63,137 nucleotides of DNA from Opitutia bacterium (GTDB lineage: Bacteria; Verrucomicrobiota; Verrucomicrobiia; Opitutales; Opitutaceae). The notes under the pieces were generated by a model. The model made no database searches. It was not told the DNA's origin and worked only from the letters and a program-made list of their open reading frames with translations. This document shows, one piece after another, positions 59,802 to 63,137 of this stretch. Every line of letters begins with the position of its first letter. The stretch's first letter is position 1. Where the stretch lies: assembly GCA_016190985.1 (NCBI GenBank), contig JACPPI010000023.1, positions 1-63,137 on the forward strand, read 5' to 3'. Made by a program: the position numbers and the translations under genes.

Positions 59802-60412
59802 GGGTGGGCGAGGACTTCGATCGTGAGATCCAGCGTGATCAGGGCGGGGCCGGTGGTGACTTCAGATGCCGCGCGGCCGGGTGGTTGCGGTCCGGCCGAT
59901 TCACCGGCGGCGTTTCCGGCCTGGGTGAAGGCGTAGGTCTGGATCTTGAAGAGGCGCGGGCCGGTCTCGAGCTCGCGGAGGAAGCGCAGGACCTGGCGGT
60001 AGGTGCCCGTGGCGCGGAGGGTGAAGGGCACGGTCTTGTAGGGCTGGTCGGCCGGCGGCGGCTGGGAGCTGAGCTGGGTGAGCGCCCCGAGCCGGAGGCG
60101 GCTGGAGGATTCGAGCTGGTAGAAATAACCCAGGTTGGCGGGCAGGTCGCCTTCCTGAATCAGGCTTTGTTCGACAAAGGCCAGGGCTTGCTTCACGGAG
60201 TTCAGCTCCGCGGTGATGCGGCCGTGGTTGGTGAGGGCCTGGAGCATGTCCTCGCCGCTGCGCTGCAGGGTCTGGTGGCTGCCGGTGAGTTCGCTGTGGC
60301 GGGTCCAGATGAAATAGTTGCCGATCCACAGCAGCACGGCGAGCAGGCTGCAGGTGATGGAAAACGGATGGCGCCGGAAGAAGCCGATGAGGATTTGCAG
60401 GAAGGCGTTCAT
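59798..60412 (-). CDS. PilO-like pilus assembly protein
   Basis: The protein has 204 residues from MNAFLQILIGFFRRHPFSIT, continuing CSLLAVLLWIGNYFIWTRHS, a single N-terminal membrane helix. A coiled coil (ELTGSHQTLQRSGEDMLQAL) leads to a ferredoxin-like domain: YFYQLESSSRLRLGALTQLS, VPFTLRATGTYRQVLRFLRE. This is the PilO/GspM plan. It overlaps both neighbours by ATGA. It pairs with PilN to form the alignment complex of type IV pili or type II secretion. Confidence 0.8.
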   Translation of the reverse strand: MNAFLQILIGFFRRHPFSITCSLLAVLLWIGNYFIWTRHSELTGSHQTLQRSGEDMLQALTNHGRITAELNSVKQALAFVEQSLIQEGDLPANLGYFYQLESSSRLRLGALTQLSSQPPPADQPYKTVPFTLRATGTYRQVLRFLRELETGPRLFKIQTYAFTQAGNAAGESAGPQPPGRAASEVTTGPALITLDLTIEVLAHP

Positions 60413-62037
60413 GGTTTCGCCTCCTTGAGCTTGCAGGCCACCTCGAAGTGCATGCTGAGGTCGCCGTCGATGCGCTCCAGGGAGGTGAGGGCGATGGTGC
60501 TGAAGAGCGCGGCGAACTCGCGGTCGTGGCGCAGCGTCTCGACATAGGCGCGGAGTTGTTGCGTGGCCTTTTCGGAGGGGATGTGCAGGGTGCCGCGCAC
60601 GACCACGCCGCCGGCAAAGCCGTTGATGTTCTCGATGGTCATGCGGTCGAGGCGGGTGCGGCCGACAGCCATGACGAGGTCGGAGAGGACATAGGGCGCC
60701 GCCATGAGCCCGTAGGCCTGGTCGAGCCTGGTGGTCTGGTCGCCGAGGGTGCGGGTGAGGGCCTTCAGCTCGTCGGCCGAGCGTTGGTTCTCCTGGATGC
60801 GCTGGTTCCAGTAGGAGATTTCCGAAGCCAGGGTGTTGTTGAGGTAAAGCTGCCAGCCCATGATGATCAGGGCGCAGGCGGCGAGCGTGGCGGTGACGGC
60901 ATTGGCCATGAACCGGCTGCGGACGAGGTCGTTGCTGGGCAACTCGCCGGAGAGGCGGCGGTCGAGGTGCCAGGGGCCCTGGTAGGCGTCGGAGTCCTTG
61001 GGATTCTTGGCGGGCTTGGGGCCGGGCAGCTCGGCCACGAGGCTGAGCGCGCCGAGCCAGTGCTGGCCGAGGGTCGGGATGCCCTCGCCGAGCCGGAGGT
61101 TGACGGTCGGCAGCCAGGCCGGGCAGTCGAAGGTGAAAGGGACGCGGCCGATGACCTGGGCCAGCGGCTCGGCGATCCAGGCGAGCGAGGCCGGCAGGTA
61201 GGCGCAATAAATCTCACCGACGGGCTGGCCGGTGGTCATCTCGTAGGAGTCGACGAGCGGCTTGAGGTCGCGGCCGATGGCGCGGACAAACTTGCCGGCG
61301 CGGAGCAGCAGCTCGTCGTCGGCGTGATGGAGGCGGTCGCGGACCTCGGCGGCGTCCTTCAGGGCGAATTCCTTGCACGCGGCCTGGACGATGGAGGCGA
61401 AGCCGTGGCGCACCGGGCCGGGGGTATGCACGCCCTCCTTGCCCAGGATGTAGGCGGTGGTGTGCTCCTGCTCGATGACGACGACGACGGCGGCGCGCTT
61501 GTCGTTGTTGCGCGCCTTGTAATCGGTGATCGCGCCGAGCAGCGGCAGCAGGCTCAGCTCCAGGCGGTAGGGCAGGAGGCGGTGGTCGAGCAGCCGCTGC
61601 TGCACGCGGTGCACGTCGGTGCGGGAGACGCCGCAGAGGAGGGCGGGGCGGGCCGTGCCCTCGGGGGCCACCTGCGCGCCTTCCAGCGGACTGAGCGCGG
61701 TGAGCTTCCAGTTCTCGGGGTTCTCGATCTTATACTGCTCCTTGACCAGCCCGGGGAGGTAGTCGGACTCGCCCAGGCGGCGGGCCTGGATGCTCTCGCG
61801 CTGGAGGAGGGACTCGGGCGGCACAAAACCGCCGACGGCCGGCACCCAGGATTTCTGGCTGTCGAAATTGTTGTCGATCCACTGGCGCAACCCGGCGTCG
61901 TCGCCGGCGTCAAACTCCGCGGCGGATTCCAGGACGGCGGGGCCGTCGTCCGGCCGGTCCAGGGCGGCGGCGAGGATCTGATAGGGGTTGACCTCGATCA
62001 GCAGGCTCTGCCGGGTGTTGCGGTTGTTGAAAATCAC
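60409..62037 (-). CDS. PilM-PilN-type fusion protein
   Basis: The protein has 542 residues. The first about 370 form an actin-like PilM/GspL cytoplasmic domain (LLIEVNPYQILAAALDRPDD, AAVVVVIEQEHTTAYILGKE, VGEIYCAYLPASLAWIAEPL). A membrane helix (AVTATLAACALIIMGWQLYL) and a coiled coil follow (YWNQRIQENQRSADELKALT), then a PilN-like ferredoxin domain (RTRLDRMTIENINGFAGGVV, RGTLHIPSEKATQQLRAYVE). Normally PilM and PilN are separate; here one polypeptide links them, as in GspL. The start codon ATG at 62037 gives MIFNNRNTRQ. Confidence 0.82.
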   Translation of the reverse strand: MIFNNRNTRQSLLIEVNPYQILAAALDRPDDGPAVLESAAEFDAGDDAGLRQWIDNNFDSQKSWVPAVGGFVPPESLLQRESIQARRLGESDYLPGLVKEQYKIENPENWKLTALSPLEGAQVAPEGTARPALLCGVSRTDVHRVQQRLLDHRLLPYRLELSLLPLLGAITDYKARNNDKRAAVVVVIEQEHTTAYILGKEGVHTPGPVRHGFASIVQAACKEFALKDAAEVRDRLHHADDELLLRAGKFVRAIGRDLKPLVDSYEMTTGQPVGEIYCAYLPASLAWIAEPLAQVIGRVPFTFDCPAWLPTVNLRLGEGIPTLGQHWLGALSLVAELPGPKPAKNPKDSDAYQGPWHLDRRLSGELPSNDLVRSRFMANAVTATLAACALIIMGWQLYLNNTLASEISYWNQRIQENQRSADELKALTRTLGDQTTRLDQAYGLMAAPYVLSDLVMAVGRTRLDRMTIENINGFAGGVVVRGTLHIPSEKATQQLRAYVETLRHDREFAALFSTIALTSLERIDGDLSMHFEVACKLKEAKP

Positions 62038-62070
62038 GGGGACGTAATGCGCTACCTAGTCAGGACTTGG

Positions 62071-62091
62071 GGCTGGCGTCAAGGTGTCCGC
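62071..62091. repeat. 21-bp direct repeat flanking the RelE/Phd module, copy 1
   Basis: GGCTGGCGTCAAGGTGTCCG then C; identical to 62723-62743. It lies 34 bp upstream of the PilM/N start. The two copies are 652 bp apart and enclose the whole toxin-antitoxin pair. Confidence 0.85.
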
Positions 62092-62159
62092 TGGGCAGGC
62101 TGCAGAGGACAGAGGACGGAAGACAGAGCACGGAGGGCAATCAGGAGCTGATAGGCTGC

Positions 62160-62435
62160 TCAGCCGAGGAATTCGCGGAAATGGGCGGCGAGGTATTCGT
62201 AGACCAGAGCGCGGGGTGCGGCGTAGATCACTTCCAAGCGACCGGTCTGATAGCGATAAATAAACCGGTGCTGGCCAACGCGCAGCCGGTAAAATCCCGT
62301 GAACTCGTCGGTCAGTGGTTTCGTGTCTCCCCGGGGCAATGAGGAGAGCGCGGCTTTGGCCAGCTTGCGGGGTTCGGGGGCAAGGCGGCGCAAATAATCC
62401 CGCACAGTGGCGGCAATGATGACTTCAATCCTCAA
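62160..62435 (-). CDS. RelE/ParE-superfamily toxin
   Basis: The protein has 91 residues from MRIEVIIAATVRDYLRRLAP. The RelE core FYRLRVGQHRFIYRYQTGRL (basic strand and Arg) is followed by EVIYAAPRALVYEYLAAHFR. Length and motif order are normal for the family. It is expected to inhibit translation or gyrase when not bound by the antitoxin. The start overlaps the antitoxin gene by 11 bp. Confidence 0.82.
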   Translation of the reverse strand: MRIEVIIAATVRDYLRRLAPEPRKLAKAALSSLPRGDTKPLTDEFTGFYRLRVGQHRFIYRYQTGRLEVIYAAPRALVYEYLAAHFREFLG

Positions 62436-62673
62436 CGGAGGACAAGGGATAGAACTTGAGCTTGCCGGCGCGCAGCTTCTTCAGCTGCGCCATGAATTTC
62501 GGGTCGGCAAGCAGTTCCATGGTCTCGATCATGCCGCCGAGGCGCGCGGCGGAAATCACGTGGACCACCGGGCGTTCGTGGCGGGTGATGGTCACGAGGG
62601 CGCCGGACTCGGCGGCGCGGACCGCGCCGGCGGTGTCGCGCTGGAGCTCGCGGACGCTGTATGTATCTTTCAT
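62425..62673 (-). CDS. Phd/YefM-family antitoxin
   Basis: The protein has 82 residues from MKDTYSVRELQRDTAGAVRA. The YefM/Phd dimerisation core is ELQRDTAGAVRAAESGALVT, then ITRHERPVVHVISAARLGGM. The C-terminal acidic/Lys-rich part should neutralise the RelE protein encoded downstream. Upstream on the minus strand are TTGACT (62703-62708) and the palindrome TATCGATA (62691-62698), a possible autoregulated promoter. Confidence 0.82.
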   Translation of the reverse strand: MKDTYSVRELQRDTAGAVRAAESGALVTITRHERPVVHVISAARLGGMIETMELLADPKFMAQLKKLRAGKLKFYPLSSVED

Positions 62674-62722
62674 GCCGGGAAGCTGTATTCTATCGATACG
62701 AGAGTCAACCCCGCTGGGGCCA

Positions 62723-62743
62723 GGCTGGCGTCAAGGTGTCCGC
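62723..62743. repeat. 21-bp direct repeat flanking the RelE/Phd module, copy 2
   Basis: It is identical to 62071-62091 and lies 9 bp beyond the stop of the partial surface-protein gene (62752). If the module between the copies were removed, the surface gene and PilM/N would be direct neighbours. Confidence 0.85.
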
Positions 62744-62751
62744 CGGGGCTC

Positions 62752-63137
62752 TCAGGGCAGGGTGACTTTCTCGGTGGGATCGGTCAGCTCGCGCCATTCG
62801 GAGATCAGATACGGGGCGTCGACCCCGCTGATCACGGCGGTGCGAAGGGAGGTGTCGTAATGCAGATTGGCGGTGTGGTTGAAGTAGATGTTCTTGGCGG
62901 AAAGCGCGCCATAGATATGCTCGGTGTAACCGTTGTTCCACATGTGCAGGTAGGCGTTCGGCATGTAGATCACCCCGTAAAAGGCCTGGTTGCTCCAAAA
63001 ATAATGATAACCCGACGTGTTGGTGGTGCTCGTGCCAAGCAGGATGCAGCGCTTGGGATCCAGCGTATTGTTGATGATGCCACCGCCGCCATTGGTTCCA
63101 ATGTAGAGTTCACCGCCAAAATGGATTTCCAAAGAAG
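62752..63137 (-). CDS. C-terminal part of a pilus/surface-type protein, cut by window end
   Basis: The frame is open from the right edge to a TGA at 62752 and no start lies inside the window; the apparent TTG at 63132 is internal. The visible 128 residues are Gly/Asn/Tyr/Trp-rich (LYIGTNGGGGIINNTLDPKR, WSNQAFYGVIYMPNAYLHMW, AKNIYFNHTANLHYDTSLRT), like the beta-helix tail of PilX/polymer-forming (DUF7305-type) pilus-associated proteins. It is upstream of PilM/N on the same strand, consistent with a pilus operon. Family call by pattern only. Confidence 0.6.
   Translation of the reverse strand, partial: SLEIHFGGELYIGTNGGGGIINNTLDPKRCILLGTSTTNTSGYHYFWSNQAFYGVIYMPNAYLHMWNNGYTEHIYGALSAKNIYFNHTANLHYDTSLRTAVISGVDAPYLISEWRELTDPTEKVTLP

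Overview
The window is high-GC bacterial DNA with no rRNA, tRNA, CRISPR or prophage. The protein repertoire fits Verrucomicrobiota, probably Opitutales/Opitutaceae: an STN-type TonB receptor behind a FecI/FecR pair, a small SWIB protein, a glycine-rich RRM protein, a TIR-TPR fusion, a PilM/PilN fusion, and many short dispersed repeats. This is an inference from gene content; no marker gene fixes the taxon.

Layout. 0-12.5 kb: a SYLF protein (cut by the left edge), a small zincin, two Spy-like proteins with matching terminators, a BaiN-type flavoprotein, an AEC carrier, TerC, a thioredoxin-like protein, a DUF885 protein, a SpoU rRNA methylase, a membrane protein and a HEAT-repeat protein. 12.5-27.7 kb: an APC permease, an exported putative PD-(D/E)XK protein, MarC, DusB, a MalY-type lyase, Hsp20, a second TerC, a MscS-type channel, an ABC-2 export system (permease, ATPase, HlyD lipoprotein), MgtE with a DCC protein, and an RRM protein. 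28-38 kb: a heterodimeric ABC exporter with one degenerate ATP site, SWIB, two DMT carriers, a TIR-TPR protein and a helical protein. 38.4-47.8 kb: ECF sigma, FecR, TonB receptor, three tandem TlpA-like thioredoxins and a LuxR-type HTH protein. 47.8-51.3 kb: VapBC, gene-end debris and DsbD. 51.5-59.2 kb: an M16 peptidase, YeiH exporter and cysteine dioxygenase in one overlapping operon, then an octaheme cytochrome c, a small membrane protein and an HD hydrolase. 59.3-63.1 kb: PilM/N-PilO-PilP, a RelE/Phd toxin-antitoxin pair between 21-bp direct repeats, and the end of a pilus/surface protein.

The most unusual feature is a family of palindrome-bounded cassettes. Two homologous small HTH proteins (118 aa at 17810-18166; 117 aa at 33503-33856) are each enclosed by a pair of near-perfect palindromes. 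The palindrome sequence differs between the two cassettes (arms CTTGTAACCT versus TGATGTCAAC), while the central CTATTRG-like core is mostly kept. A 78-bp gene-less derivative (59177-59254), a solo palindrome (8063-8097) and a divergent one (55875-55907) occur elsewhere. This looks like an uncharacterised mobile or selfish element in which a small DNA-binding protein is paired with its own palindromic ends.

A second theme is heavy traffic of short repeats: REP-like GTGGGAGC hairpins, TIR elements of about 70 bp, in-frame repeat insertions inside an ABC exporter and DsbD, a repeat at the 5' end of the TonB receptor gene, and a zone of duplicated gene 3' ends at 47.4-51.4 kb.
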